Positions 18,901 to 29,321 of a stretch of 64,000 bases of DNA are shown piece by piece. This DNA comes from Pricia antarctica (GTDB taxonomy: Bacteria > Bacteroidota > Bacteroidia > Flavobacteriales > Flavobacteriaceae): NCBI GenBank assembly GCA_011050085.1, contig DRGL01000069.1, forward strand, positions 124,001-188,000. Direction: 5' to 3'. Numbering within the stretch: position 1 is the stretch's first letter; every line of letters starts with the position of its first letter. The position numbers and the translations under genes are program-made. Below the pieces are notes generated by a model. It was given only the letters and a program-made list of their open reading frames with translations, was not told the DNA's origin and made no database searches.

Positions 18901-19635
18901 TTTTCTTGGAAATGCCTTGTTTTGTTGTGCTGCCAAGGGGTCGTTTTTTGGACTCACCGCGATGCTCACCTTTTAAGAAAATTTAACGTTTTACAAATTA
19001 GATAAATTCCATCGATCATAAAATTCATCAAATTGTAATAATTTTATTGGATGCCTAAATCAATATCAAAGTAATTGCAAGAAGTTTTCACACATAATTC
19101 GCCTTTAACAAATCAATTCAATGGAAAATTTATCGGTTACATTGTGATTGAAACTTTTATAGTATTAATAGTACTCTTAACTTTTTCCTGTGAATAATTT
19201 GGATTTACAACTAGCATATTTAATATCCTAAATACAAGTTGCGGATTTATCGACCAAGTATTTATATTCTCATGGCTTACTCAAAACGCCGGATGTATAA
19301 AGCGGCGGAACTTCACCCGTGCAAACTGATAATCTTCTCAAAGTTTCTAAAATAATTATACTCTTTAAAGATTTTGGCAATCTGGGTGGGTTTAAATATA
19401 ACCTTCCATTTACCGTTTAAAATGTATGTCAATATTGTGATCTCAACAGGTTCTGATTTAAGTTAAACTCAATAAGTTTTATATAAACATCCACCTTTTT
19501 CAAGAAATTTCTTACAACACAGTAGTTAGGGGATTAGTTTTTCCTATTTTTAACACAATTGGCTAATACAATCTTTAATAGGCTATTAGCTTTATAACAA
19601 CTATCTAAACTATTTTTTTAACGATTAAGAACTAC
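18901..19635. other. Left end of island, AT-rich, no gene seen
   Basis: About 735 bp without a convincing reading frame. A short palindrome TAATAG-G-CTATTA (19576-19588) nested in GCTAATA...TATTAGC (19562-19590) lies about 45 bp before hsdM and could be an operator for the restriction operon; there is no proof. Confidence 0.4.
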
Positions 19636-21213
19636 ATGGCCAAAGCAGATATTGACTTTGAAAAAGAATTATGGGATGCCGCCAACGAACTTCGTGGTGC
19701 GGTTTCCGAGAATAATTACAAGAATTACATTTTACCTCTAGTCTTTTTAAAACACCTTAGTGAACGGTTTGAGATTGTAAAAGAAGACCTTAAAAATACG
19801 CTTAACGAACCAGGTTCTGAGTATTACACGACCGATAAAGCCGAAAAGGAATACGTTCTTGCCGACCCAGATGAATACCGGTCACGTAATACCTTTATGA
19901 TTCCGCACACCGCTTCATGGCAATATTTAAAGGATAATGCAGAGCAAGACGATATCAAAGTAATCATCGATGATGCCTTTGATGTCATTCAAGAATTACT
20001 TACGCTCTACAACCCACAATTGAATAATTTACTGCCTCGTATTTTTGTGAAAAGTGAACTTTCCGCCAAACAGTCTGGCGGAATCATCAACTTATTATCA
20101 CACCCTAAATTCTCGGAAAAGGAAAACCCAGAGAGTGACATTCTGGGCCGTATCTATGAATACTACATTGGCCGTTTTGCCATGGCCGAAGGTTCTGGTG
20201 CCGGACAATTCTTTACGCCCGGCAGTATTGTTCGCTTGTTGGTAGAGCTATTAGAGCCCTATAAAGGCAGAATCTTCGACCCCGCTTGTGGTAGTGGCGG
20301 TATGTTCGTACAAAGCTTAAAGTTTATTAAAGAACACGGTGGCGATAAAGGTGACATTTCTATCTACGGACAAGAAATGACCTCGCAAACACTGCGTTTA
20401 TGTTTGATGAATTTACTACTGCGTGATCTTTCATTCGACATTAAATTAGGCAACTCCCTATTGGATGATAAATTCCCTAAGCTGAAAGCCGATTTTGTCA
20501 TTGCCAACCCACCCTTTAACGTGAGCAACTGGCACCCTGAGGATTTACCTGAAAATGACCCGCGTCTTTTTGGTCCGCGGGAAGAATTTACTACTGATGG
20601 CAGTGCCAATTATATGTGGATGCAAACCTTTTGGAACCATTTGAGCGATACCGGTACTGCAGGTATCGTCATGGCAAACGGCGCCATGACCTCCAATACC
20701 AGAGGCGAAAAAAACGTACGACAATATATGGTCGATAATGGTATGGTCGATTGTATTGTTCGTATGCCGGACAAGCTTTTTTTGACTACAGGCATCCCTG
20801 CCTGTTTATTCATTCTTAGCAAAAATCGAGATGGCAAAGACGGTGAGCATCGGGAACGTATAAATGAAATACTGTTTATAGATGCTGCCAAAATGGGTAC
20901 TATGGCCAGTCGTAAACTACGGGTTTTTGAAGATAGTGATATCGACAAAATTGCGGATACCTACCACAACTGGCGAACCAAAGGCAAAAGCCATGAAGAC
21001 GTTGACGGCTTTTGTAAAGCCGCCACTTTAGAAGAGGTACAAAAACAAGATTATAAGCTTACCCCTGGTATTTACGTGGGTACAGAGGCAGAAGAAGATG
21101 ATGGTATTCCTTTTGAAGAAAAAATGGAGGGTTTAAAGGCTACTTTACTGGAACAATTTGAAAAAGGTGAGAATTTAAAAAAGGAAATATTGGCCAATTT
21201 TGATAAATTTTAA
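19636..21213 (+). CDS. hsdM: Type I restriction-modification system, DNA methyltransferase subunit HsdM
   Basis: 525 residues, the usual length for HsdM. An N-terminal helical domain (DFEKELWDAANELRGAVSEN...YILPLVFLKHLS) precedes the N6-adenine methyltransferase fold. Motif I is FDPACGSGGMF (about residues 214-224), and the catalytic motif IV is NPPF at 291-294. FFTPGSIVRLLVELL is the conserved stretch before motif I. It methylates adenine in the target chosen by HsdS and joins HsdR for restriction. It is first in a same-strand set with rhuM-fic, hsdS and hsdR. No damage is seen in this gene. Confidence 0.95.
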   Translation: MAKADIDFEKELWDAANELRGAVSENNYKNYILPLVFLKHLSERFEIVKEDLKNTLNEPGSEYYTTDKAEKEYVLADPDEYRSRNTFMIPHTASWQYLKDNAEQDDIKVIIDDAFDVIQELLTLYNPQLNNLLPRIFVKSELSAKQSGGIINLLSHPKFSEKENPESDILGRIYEYYIGRFAMAEGSGAGQFFTPGSIVRLLVELLEPYKGRIFDPACGSGGMFVQSLKFIKEHGGDKGDISIYGQEMTSQTLRLCLMNLLLRDLSFDIKLGNSLLDDKFPKLKADFVIANPPFNVSNWHPEDLPENDPRLFGPREEFTTDGSANYMWMQTFWNHLSDTGTAGIVMANGAMTSNTRGEKNVRQYMVDNGMVDCIVRMPDKLFLTTGIPACLFILSKNRDGKDGEHRERINEILFIDAAKMGTMASRKLRVFEDSDIDKIADTYHNWRTKGKSHEDVDGFCKAATLEEVQKQDYKLTPGIYVGTEAEEDDGIPFEEKMEGLKATLLEQFEKGENLKKEILANFDKF

Positions 21214-21284
21214 TTAGCTATGTTCACTAAATAGTAGTGTTCATGTTCCGTGAACAAAGTAGAAAAATGAACAGAAATTAGCAT

Positions 21285-21313
21285 TGAACTAGTGCAAAAA
21301 TTGCACTAGTTCA
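21285..21313. repeat. Perfect 13-bp inverted repeat before rhuM-fic
   Basis: TGAACTAGTGCAA at 21285-21297 and its exact complement TTGCACTAGTTCA at 21301-21313, separated by AAA. It sits between hsdM (ends 21213) and the start of the RhuM-Fic gene (21346 or 21376). No T-run follows, so it resembles an operator or mRNA hairpin more than a terminator. A smaller pair GTTCA...TGAAC lies just before it (21239-21255). Confidence 0.6.
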
Positions 21314-21345
21314 TAACCAAATAGAATGCGAAATATTATTGTTTA

Positions 21346-22344
21346 ATGATAACCCTACTTCAGAAATTAGCAGTTATGCAAGATATATTTATTTATAAAT
21401 CAAAGGGCAATCAAATTGAAGTTCAGGTTCAGTTTGATGGTGATACTGCATGGTTATCGCAAGGACAGTTGAGCGAATTATTTCAACAAACCAAGCAAAA
21501 CATTAGTTTGCACATTAACAACTGTTTTAAAGAAGGAGAATTAGATAAAGCTTCAGTTGTCAAGGAATCCTTGACAACTGCTTCTGATGGTAAAAGATAT
21601 AAAACAAAAAAATACAATTTAGATGTCATAATATCGGTTGGCTATCGCATAAAAACAAATGAAGGCACTCAATTTAGAATATGGGCAACCCGTATTTTAA
21701 AAGAATATTTAGTTAAAGGATATTCCATTAACGAAAAACGCTTGCAACAAAGCCAAAAGCAATTGGCCGAGTTTAAACGATTGGCACAATTGCAGGCACA
21801 GGTTATTGAAGAATTTCCTTTGGCCACCAACGAGACAAAAGGCCTGATTCAAGTTATTGCGAATTATGCAACAGCTTTGGATTTGTTGGACGATTATGAC
21901 CATCAACGGCTACAATTGCCTAGAGACGGCCATACCGATGTCATAAAAATTGAATATAACGAGGCCAAAAAAGCCATTGAAGAATTAGGCCGGCAAACCC
22001 AATTTAAAGGCCTGTTCGGTAAAGAAAAAGACGATTCTTTCAAGGGATCATTAGAAAACATTTACCAGACCTTCGATGGGCAAGACCTGTACAAGACCAC
22101 CGAAGAAAAAGCCGCTCACCTACTCTATTTTGTGGTAAAGAACCATTCGTTTACAGACGGCAACAAGCGTATTGCCGCCTTTATCTTTGTATGGTTCTTA
22201 GAAAGGAATAATTTACTGTACACTAAAAATGGAGAAAAAATCGTGGCGGACACCACCTTGGTGGCCCTTACCTTGATGATCGCCCAAAGCCACCCCAATG
22301 ATAAAGATATGATGATCAAAGTAACGGTGAACTTATTGGCATAA
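21346..22344 (+). CDS. RhuM-Fic/DOC fusion protein within type I restriction locus
   Basis: 332 residues. The N-terminal RhuM-type domain (about 11-130) has IEVQVQFDGDTAWLSQGQL, TKQNISLHINN and RYKTKKYNLDVIISVGYRI. The C-terminal Fic/DOC domain has the active-site motif HSFTDGNKR (about residues 266-274), with the His and the nucleotide-binding DGNKR intact. Fic proteins transfer AMP or another nucleotide to proteins; fusions of this kind are often found between hsdM and hsdS, with unknown role. The start could be 21346 or the ATG at 21376, which matches the usual RhuM N-terminus (MQDIFIYKSKGNQIEV). No separate antitoxin is seen. Confidence 0.88.
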   Translation: MITLLQKLAVMQDIFIYKSKGNQIEVQVQFDGDTAWLSQGQLSELFQQTKQNISLHINNCFKEGELDKASVVKESLTTASDGKRYKTKKYNLDVIISVGYRIKTNEGTQFRIWATRILKEYLVKGYSINEKRLQQSQKQLAEFKRLAQLQAQVIEEFPLATNETKGLIQVIANYATALDLLDDYDHQRLQLPRDGHTDVIKIEYNEAKKAIEELGRQTQFKGLFGKEKDDSFKGSLENIYQTFDGQDLYKTTEEKAAHLLYFVVKNHSFTDGNKRIAAFIFVWFLERNNLLYTKNGEKIVADTTLVALTLMIAQSHPNDKDMMIKVTVNLLA

Positions 22345-22535
22345 AAAAACACTAAAAAATGAAACACATAAAATGCTGATTGACCAAACTATAATTATTT
22401 AAGAAACCCTAAATACCTCTTAAGCAACGCAAAAAACAAATACCATTTTTCTTGTTTTACAAGAGTTTTCAAAGAGTAAGCAATACGAACCAAAAAATAA
22501 GCAACATCAACCTACAACCATCAACTAAAAACCAA

Positions 22536-23795
22536 ATGCCCAAAAACTGGAAAACATATAAGCTGGACAAAGTTGCAGATGTAATCGACTCTTTACATAA
22601 AACACCAAAATACTCAGATTCAGGTTACCCAATGATTAGGGCTCAAGAAATAGTTGGAGGTAATCTCAAATTAGAGGGTGCAGCCTTAGTTTCTCAAGAA
22701 GTCTTTGATGATTTTTCTAAAAATCATTCATCGCAAATAGGTGACTTAGTTTTCTCTCGAGTTGGAGCACATAGTGGAAAGGTATCATACGTAAGCACCA
22801 AAATTCCTTTTTGTTTAGGTCAAAACACAGTTTTCATAATCCCCAAAAAAATTGACAATAGATTTCTCTATTATATTTTAAGCTCACCTATTTCTAAAGA
22901 ACAGATAGAACAACAAGCGGTAGTTTCCAGCTATAAAACAATTAGCCTAAAAACAATAAGAGGCTTAAAAATATCTCTCCCACCCCTCCCAGAACAACGC
23001 GTCATCGCCAGCATTCTATCTGCCCTAGATAACAAAATAGAAAACAACCTGGCCATGAACAAAACGCTCGAAGACATGGCTATGGCACTTTACAAACATT
23101 GGTTCGTAGATTTTGGGCCCTTTCAAGAAGGTAACTTTATTGACTCTGAATTGGGCCCTATTCCTGAGGGGTGGGAGGTGAAAAGATTGGATGATTTGTG
23201 CGAGAAAATATATTCTGGAGGCACTCCTAAGACAAAAGTGCAGGAATACTGGAATGGTTCTATACCTTGGCTTTCATCTGGAGAGACTAGAGCAAATCTT
23301 ATTTTAGAAACTGAAAAAACAATCACTCAACTCGGTCTTGATAAATCAAGCTCAAAAATGGCGTATAAATATGATATCGTTATCGCTTCGGCAGGTCAGG
23401 GCAAAACTAGAGGCCAAACATCGCTTCTTCTTATAGATACATCTGTAAACCAATCAGTTTTATGCTTACGTGCTAATAAAAAGAAGATACACCCTTTAAC
23501 ATTATACTATGACCTCAGATTTAGATACAATCAATTCCGACATATTTCAGACTCATTTAGTACGAGAGGAAGTTTAACTACCAAACTAATTGGAGAACAA
23601 ATATTATTAGCTGTACCGCCAATTGAGCATCAGATTGGTTTTCACGGACAACTATTGAAAAGTATGGAACTTCAAGAGTCCAATCTTTTAGAAAACATAT
23701 CCCTTATTCAACTCCGAGACACCTCACTCCCCAAACTTATTTCAGGGGAAGTACGTGTAAAGGATGCAGAGAAACTAGTTAGCGCAGCCCTATGA
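22536..23795 (+). CDS. hsdS: Type I restriction-modification system, specificity subunit HsdS
   Basis: 419 residues from the ATG at 22536 (MPKNWKTYKLDKVADV), where HsdS proteins normally begin; the frame is open from 22452 but that leader is poor coding. Two target-recognition domains are visible: the first at about 1-165, the second from IPEGWEVKRLDDLCEKIYSG on. They are separated by the conserved helical spacer LPPLPEQRVIASILSALDNK and closed by a second one (LRDTSLPKLISGEVRV). Each domain reads one half of a split DNA target. The stop overlaps the hsdR start (ATGA), showing coupling. Confidence 0.92.
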   Translation: MPKNWKTYKLDKVADVIDSLHKTPKYSDSGYPMIRAQEIVGGNLKLEGAALVSQEVFDDFSKNHSSQIGDLVFSRVGAHSGKVSYVSTKIPFCLGQNTVFIIPKKIDNRFLYYILSSPISKEQIEQQAVVSSYKTISLKTIRGLKISLPPLPEQRVIASILSALDNKIENNLAMNKTLEDMAMALYKHWFVDFGPFQEGNFIDSELGPIPEGWEVKRLDDLCEKIYSGGTPKTKVQEYWNGSIPWLSSGETRANLILETEKTITQLGLDKSSSKMAYKYDIVIASAGQGKTRGQTSLLLIDTSVNQSVLCLRANKKKIHPLTLYYDLRFRYNQFRHISDSFSTRGSLTTKLIGEQILLAVPPIEHQIGFHGQLLKSMELQESNLLENISLIQLRDTSLPKLISGEVRVKDAEKLVSAAL

Positions 23796-26791
23796 GCCTT
23801 AACGAACATACCGCCCAAAATGCGGCCATAGATTGGTTACATGATTTAGGCTATTCTCATATAACGGGCAATGAACTAGAACGTGACCTTAAAAAGGTAG
23901 TATTAGAAACAGAGTTCAAAACTTTTTTAAAGACTACCTACCCAGACGTGCCAGAAACGGCACGTAACGAGGCCTATGCCCAATTTACCCAACATGAGGG
24001 CATGGAGGTGGCCTACCGCAACCAAGATTTTCATAGAAAACTAACCCAAGGTATTGACATTGCCTGGAAAGATGCCCAGGGTAATGAAAAGGCAAAACAC
24101 CTCTACCCCATAGATTACGTAAATCCAGAAAAGAACAGTTTTATCGTTTCCGACGAAGTCAAAATTATAGGCAAGAACAGCCGCCGGACGGATCTACTTA
24201 TTTTTATCAATGGCCTGCCGCTAATCGTGTTCGAGTTTAAGAATCCCTTTGATTCCACCGTAGGGGTAGAAAATGCCCACACGCAACTACATAACTATGT
24301 GCTGGACATTCCGCAGTTGTTCGATTACAATGCCATTTGTGTTGCATCAGACGGTTTAGAGGCCTTACACGGCATGTATTCATCCGCCCTAGAATGGTTC
24401 GCCCCATGGAAAAGTTTAGAAGGAGACGATACCGAGCAAAAAGCAGAATTGCAATTAGAAACACTTTTACATGGTCTATTCCCAAAAAAAACATTATTAG
24501 ATTACCTGCAACATTTCATTTTTCATGAAGACCACAACGGAAAGATTATAAAAAAGGGTGCGAAGTACCACCAGTATTGGGGCATCAGCCGCGCCGTAGA
24601 AAGTAGCTTGGAAAATATAAAACCACTTGGTGATGGGCGGTTAGGCGTTATTTGGCATACCCAAGGGAGTGGTAAAAGCATCAGTATGGCAATACTAACT
24701 GGTATTTTGCGCCAACGGCCAGAATTGAAGAACCCGACCATTGTGATACAGGTAGACCGCTCCGATCTGGACCAACAGCTTTATGAAAACTTTGTGCTTG
24801 CCAAAGATTTGGTAGGTGATGTACAGCACGCCGAAAGCACCGATGACCTTAGACGGTTACTGAGTTCGGACGGTGGTGGTGTTATTTTTACGACCATAGA
24901 GAAATTCCGGTTGAAAGATTTAGAACACGGGAAAGAAGTACAACACCCCATTTTAAGTGAACGCTTTAATTTGATTGTCATGGCAGATGAGGCGCACCGT
25001 ACCCAATACGGTTTTGAAAGTGGTGGTTTTGCCCAGAACATTCGTAGGGCATTGCCCAACGCCTCTTTTATTGGTTTTACCGGTACGCCCGTAGATGGTA
25101 AAGATGCCGATACAGAACAAGTTTTTGGTCCCACAATTCACACATACGATATTAAACAGGCCGTAGAAGATGGTGCTACGGTACCCATTTACTACGAACC
25201 CAAAATGGTGCCGCTCAATATAAAGGCGAAATACACCCAAGAACTAGAAGAAGTTGAAGAGCAGGCAGAAGATACCACAGTGGGCGTTTGGGCGGCCGTT
25301 GAAGATGCTGCCGGGGCAGAAGACCGTGTAAAGACCGTTGCAAATGATATTTTAACTCATTTTACGGCACGTACCGCAACTTTAGACGGTAAGGCGATGG
25401 TAGTGTGTATGAGCCGCCGTAATTGCGTTAAAATGTACGATGCATTGACCGCCTTGGAAGATTGCCCAGAAATTGCTGTGATTATGACAAGTAATCTGGG
25501 CAAAGACCCTGTAAGTTGGAATCCTCACATGCGCACCAAAGATGCCATGGAAGCGGTAAAATCGAGATTTAAGAATCCAGAAGACCCACTTAAAATGGTG
25601 ATTGTACGTGATATGTGGCTCACCGGTTTTGATGCGCCCTGTGCCCATACCATGTATGTGGACAAGATTATGAAAGGCCATAATTTGATGCAGGCCATTG
25701 CCCGTGTGAATCGGGTTTTTTAAGGTAAACCTAATGGCTTGGTGGTCGATTTTATTGGTATTTCGGGCTTTTTGGCAGAAGCCACCAAAAAATATACGGG
25801 TAGCGGTGGAGCTGGTAAACCTACCTTAGACCTAGATGCTGCAGTGGAATTGTGTTTAGAGCAACTAAGCATAGTTAAATCTTTAGTGGGTGGTTTTGAA
25901 TTGAATATCATTAATGAAATGCCCGCAACAGAGAAAATGAAGTGGACCACCAGTGTCCTAAATGACTTACTAAAAGATGATGCAACAACAGAGGGATATC
26001 TAAAAGAAGAGAGAAAGTTGAGCGAATTGATGGCTATGACCAATTCAGATGAACGTATATGGGCCATTCAAGAAGAGGTGGCCATCCTTCAAAAATTCAG
26101 GGAACAGTTACGTAAAATAAAATATCCTCCAGGAGCACAACGCACCAAAAACGACCGCATAAAAGACCTTATTAGCAAATCCCTAGAATCTCAGGCTATT
26201 GTGGATTTGGCCGCCATGTACAATCTCGATAAGATTGATATATCTATTATAGATGATGCTTTCCAGGCCATCGTAAAGGATAAAGGGGGCGAAAACATTA
26301 AAATAGAACTACTACGTCGCATTATCAATGATGAGCTCAAAGTACGCATGGTCAAAAACATTAAAAAAGGACGTAAGCTTAAAGACGAGCTTGAAAAAGT
26401 TTTAGGCAAATACCATAAGAACAGTTTGGATTCCATTGCCGCCATAAAGCACTTGTTAGATATTGCGAATGAGATGAAGGAAGACGACAAGCGAACCAAA
26501 GAATTAGGGCTGACCGAAGATGAACTCGCTTTTTACGATTTACTTTCTACGAATAGTGCACTGCTCAACCAATCCGGCCCCATTCAAGATGTAGTCCATT
26601 CAGTTGTGGCATCTGTTAAAAAGAACCTCCAACTAGACTGGACCAAAAAAGAAAATGCTAAAGCCGCCATACGGCTAGCGGTCAAAAAGGAACTACGGGG
26701 TAAAGTTCCATTCTCGGAATTGGACAAACTTTTAAAAGAAGTTATCGAACAAGCGGAAGGGCAGTATGCCGAGTGGCCTTTGTTGGGTTAA
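23792..26791 (+). pseudogene. hsdR: Type I restriction endonuclease subunit HsdR with in-frame TAA stop
   Basis: The frame runs from 23792 to 26791 (999 codons, normal for HsdR) with a single TAA at 25721-25723. Part one (643 aa) holds the nuclease motif RRTDLLIFING...VFEFK (D134, K150), Walker A TQGSGKS (about 290-296), DEAH at 399-402, FTGTP and motif VI QAIARVNRVF. The stop falls where the family continues with Lys (VF-K-GKP), an A-to-T change in AAA. Part two (25739-26791) continues in the same frame: GLVVDFIGISGFLAEA... and the C-terminal HsdM-contact region. Restriction is probably lost or very weak unless the stop is read through or the halves assemble. HsdM and HsdS look intact, so methylation may persist. 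Confidence 0.88.
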
Positions 26792-26816
26792 TTTGAAATA
26801 ATAAAAAGCATAAAGG

Positions 26817-29321
26817 ATGAATTTTCATCAGACCATAATTGAACAACTATTAATTTATAAAAAAACTAATCCCAGTTTTAATTTTCTAACGCGCCAGCGT
26901 TCTGGAAAGGCGAAACGGTTCGAGAGTGGCCACTGGTTTCAAGGAAACGATGATTATGCCTTTGTAGGGCTCATAAATGCCACTGGTGGCATTTATAAAA
27001 CACGAAGTGTTGGGCTAGTGTTCAAACCTAAAGAGTATGGCTTCAACTGTTCGCTTCAAGTAGCATTTGAAGGAGAAAAACGTGAAGAATTAATTGGTTG
27101 CTACAAAAAATTGATTTCACAAATTGGTGGGTTTGATAAAAAGGATAGTGAACTTTTTGATAAAGACCTTGGAAAAATATCCCATAACTTTTCAGAGCTT
27201 TTTGATTTTCTAGATAAAACTTATGAGACTATACTTTCCATCTTTAAGAAGGGTGGTTGTCAAGATGTTTTAGTCTCTGATCGAAAATTCAGTGAAGTGA
27301 TGAAAAATCTGAATGACTATAGATTCGGGGAAAAAGCTTTAAATAAAGAAACTAGTGAACAAATAAAGTACTTTCTAGTAGGTGCTTACTGGGACGAATC
27401 TAATCCTACCGATCAAACAAATCGATTCTATGAGAATGGTATTTGGGAAAACGGGTACGATAATAAATTCATAGATGAAGTAAATGCTATACCTGAAGGG
27501 AGTAAGATTGCCATAAAGCCGGTATTTACAAGAGAGAAAACAAAATCTGTAATGGCTATCAAGGCTAGGGGATTTGTTTTGAAAAACTATAATAATGGAA
27601 AAAAACTAGACGTAAAATGGGAGAAAGACTTTTCTCCAATTGAGGTAGATTTTACTGGAGGCTATTGGGCAACCATAAGCGAAGTGACAAAGCAAGAACA
27701 CATTGAAAATATTTGGCAATCAGAAAACAGTAATCAACCTACCATTGATGCAAAAGTTTTATACGCCTATCTAAAAAATTCTTTGAGTCACAGAAAAATA
27801 CAGAGAGATATTTTAGATGAGGAGGCCCCAGCAAGAGGTGGTGGTTTTCTGGTGATGACAATTCTTCATAACTATGATATTCAAAAAGATAAAAAGGGGA
27901 TACTCAATAGAACTTCATTTACAGATGAGTACTATAACGCCAAAGGTAACTATGTTAAAGCACTCGAACTATTAAAAGAGTATTACCCCGAATATAATAT
28001 TGGTATTACAAATCATAAAAAAATGGATTATCCTTTAAATACAATTCTCTACGGACCACCAGGTACAGGTAAAACATTTAAGCTGAAAGAGAAGTACTTT
28101 GAGAATTTTACAATTAGCGAAAGCTCACTCTCTAAAGAACAATTTATAATAAATCTAGTTGCTGATTTAACTTGGTGGCAAACCTTTGCCATCGTCTTAT
28201 ACGATTCAGGTAAAAAGTCTGTAAATGAAATCCTTGAACATGAAATTGTCAAGGCAAAATCCAGTTTATCAAAAGCAAAGAATATCCGCCCGATTGCATG
28301 GAGTAGAATGCAGGCACATGCGGTAGCCGATTGCCCAAATGTGAATGTTGCCGATAGCAGCGAACCATCCTTGTTTTTTAAAGAAGAGGATTCGGAATGG
28401 CGTGTTATAAAAGAAAAAGTTGAGCATCTATATCCAGAGGGGATTGATTTATTGGAGAAGATAAATAAATACCAACCAAGGCAGGACAAAGCCGTAAGGA
28501 ATTATGAATTTATTACTTTTCATCAATCCTATAGTTACGAAGATTTTATTGAGGGCATTAAACCGAAATTGGAAGATGAAAGCTCAAAACTAGAATATGA
28601 AATCAACGACGGTATATTCAAAAAACTATGTCAAAGGGCAGAAAAAGATTTGGATAACAATTACGCTATTTTTATTGATGAAATCAATAGGGGCAACGTT
28701 TCGGGAATTTTTGGGGAACTCATTACCCTTATCGAAGATGACAAAAGAATTGGCAAACCTCAAGAACTGAGAGTAAAGCTACCCTATTCCAAAACTGAAT
28801 TTGGGGTACCGCCCAATCTCTATATCATTGGCACCATGAACACTGCCGATAGAAGTGTAGAGGCCTTGGATACTGCTCTAAGAAGAAGATTCTCTTTTGT
28901 TGAAATGAACCCTGACCCTACGCTTTTGGATGGTTTGACAGTAGGTTCTATCAATTTAAAAGAAGTTTTACAGACCATAAATGAGCGCGTAGAATTATTA
29001 GTGGATAGAGATCATACTATTGGTCATGCCTATTTAATGAATTTAAGTACTGAAAAAGATTTGGTATTGGGATTTACCAACAAAATAATACCTCTTTTAC
29101 AAGAATATTTTTATGGAGACTATGGTAAACTTGGTCTGGTATTAGGCGAAGGTTTTATTGAAAAGGTAGAAAATAAGAAGATTGAATTTGCTGCCTTCAA
29201 ATATGAAGGCCAAAATGATTTTAAGACGCCTAGCTTTATTCTTAAACCAATAGATGAAAAAAATATACTCCCTGCCATTAAGTTGTTACTAGGAAATAAA
29301 GAACTTGAGAAAAATCAGTAA
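26817..29321 (+). CDS. mcrB: McrB-type AAA+ GTPase with EVE-like modified-base reader domain
   Basis: 834 residues. The N-terminal 150 residues resemble an McrB-like N-terminal domain. An EVE/PUA-like domain follows at about 185-290 (KYFLVGAYWDESNPTDQT, IKARGFVLKN, GGYWATISEV); such domains bind modified bases. The AAA+ motor starts near 410 with Walker A LYGPPGTGKT, Walker B AIFIDEINRGN at about 618, and the McrB GTPase signature MNTADRS near 673 with an ALRRRF arginine stretch. With McrC it forms a modification-dependent restriction enzyme. It starts 25 bp after the hsdR frame ends and is followed directly by mcrC. All motifs look intact. Confidence 0.9.
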   Translation: MNFHQTIIEQLLIYKKTNPSFNFLTRQRSGKAKRFESGHWFQGNDDYAFVGLINATGGIYKTRSVGLVFKPKEYGFNCSLQVAFEGEKREELIGCYKKLISQIGGFDKKDSELFDKDLGKISHNFSELFDFLDKTYETILSIFKKGGCQDVLVSDRKFSEVMKNLNDYRFGEKALNKETSEQIKYFLVGAYWDESNPTDQTNRFYENGIWENGYDNKFIDEVNAIPEGSKIAIKPVFTREKTKSVMAIKARGFVLKNYNNGKKLDVKWEKDFSPIEVDFTGGYWATISEVTKQEHIENIWQSENSNQPTIDAKVLYAYLKNSLSHRKIQRDILDEEAPARGGGFLVMTILHNYDIQKDKKGILNRTSFTDEYYNAKGNYVKALELLKEYYPEYNIGITNHKKMDYPLNTILYGPPGTGKTFKLKEKYFENFTISESSLSKEQFIINLVADLTWWQTFAIVLYDSGKKSVNEILEHEIVKAKSSLSKAKNIRPIAWSRMQAHAVADCPNVNVADSSEPSLFFKEEDSEWRVIKEKVEHLYPEGIDLLEKINKYQPRQDKAVRNYEFITFHQSYSYEDFIEGIKPKLEDESSKLEYEINDGIFKKLCQRAEKDLDNNYAIFIDEINRGNVSGIFGELITLIEDDKRIGKPQELRVKLPYSKTEFGVPPNLYIIGTMNTADRSVEALDTALRRRFSFVEMNPDPTLLDGLTVGSINLKEVLQTINERVELLVDRDHTIGHAYLMNLSTEKDLVLGFTNKIIPLLQEYFYGDYGKLGLVLGEGFIEKVENKKIEFAAFKYEGQNDFKTPSFILKPIDEKNILPAIKLLLGNKELEKNQ

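Noticed and set aside
19576..19588. TAATAG-G-CTATTA as a definite operator of the hsd operon
   Set aside because: Short palindromes are common in AT-rich DNA; only mentioned in the description of the left end.
23792..26791. TAA read as an amino acid (recoding) in hsdR and the integrase
   Set aside because: Many intact genes here end in TAA (for example hsdM and mcrB), so TAA is a normal stop. The two internal stops are better explained by point mutations.
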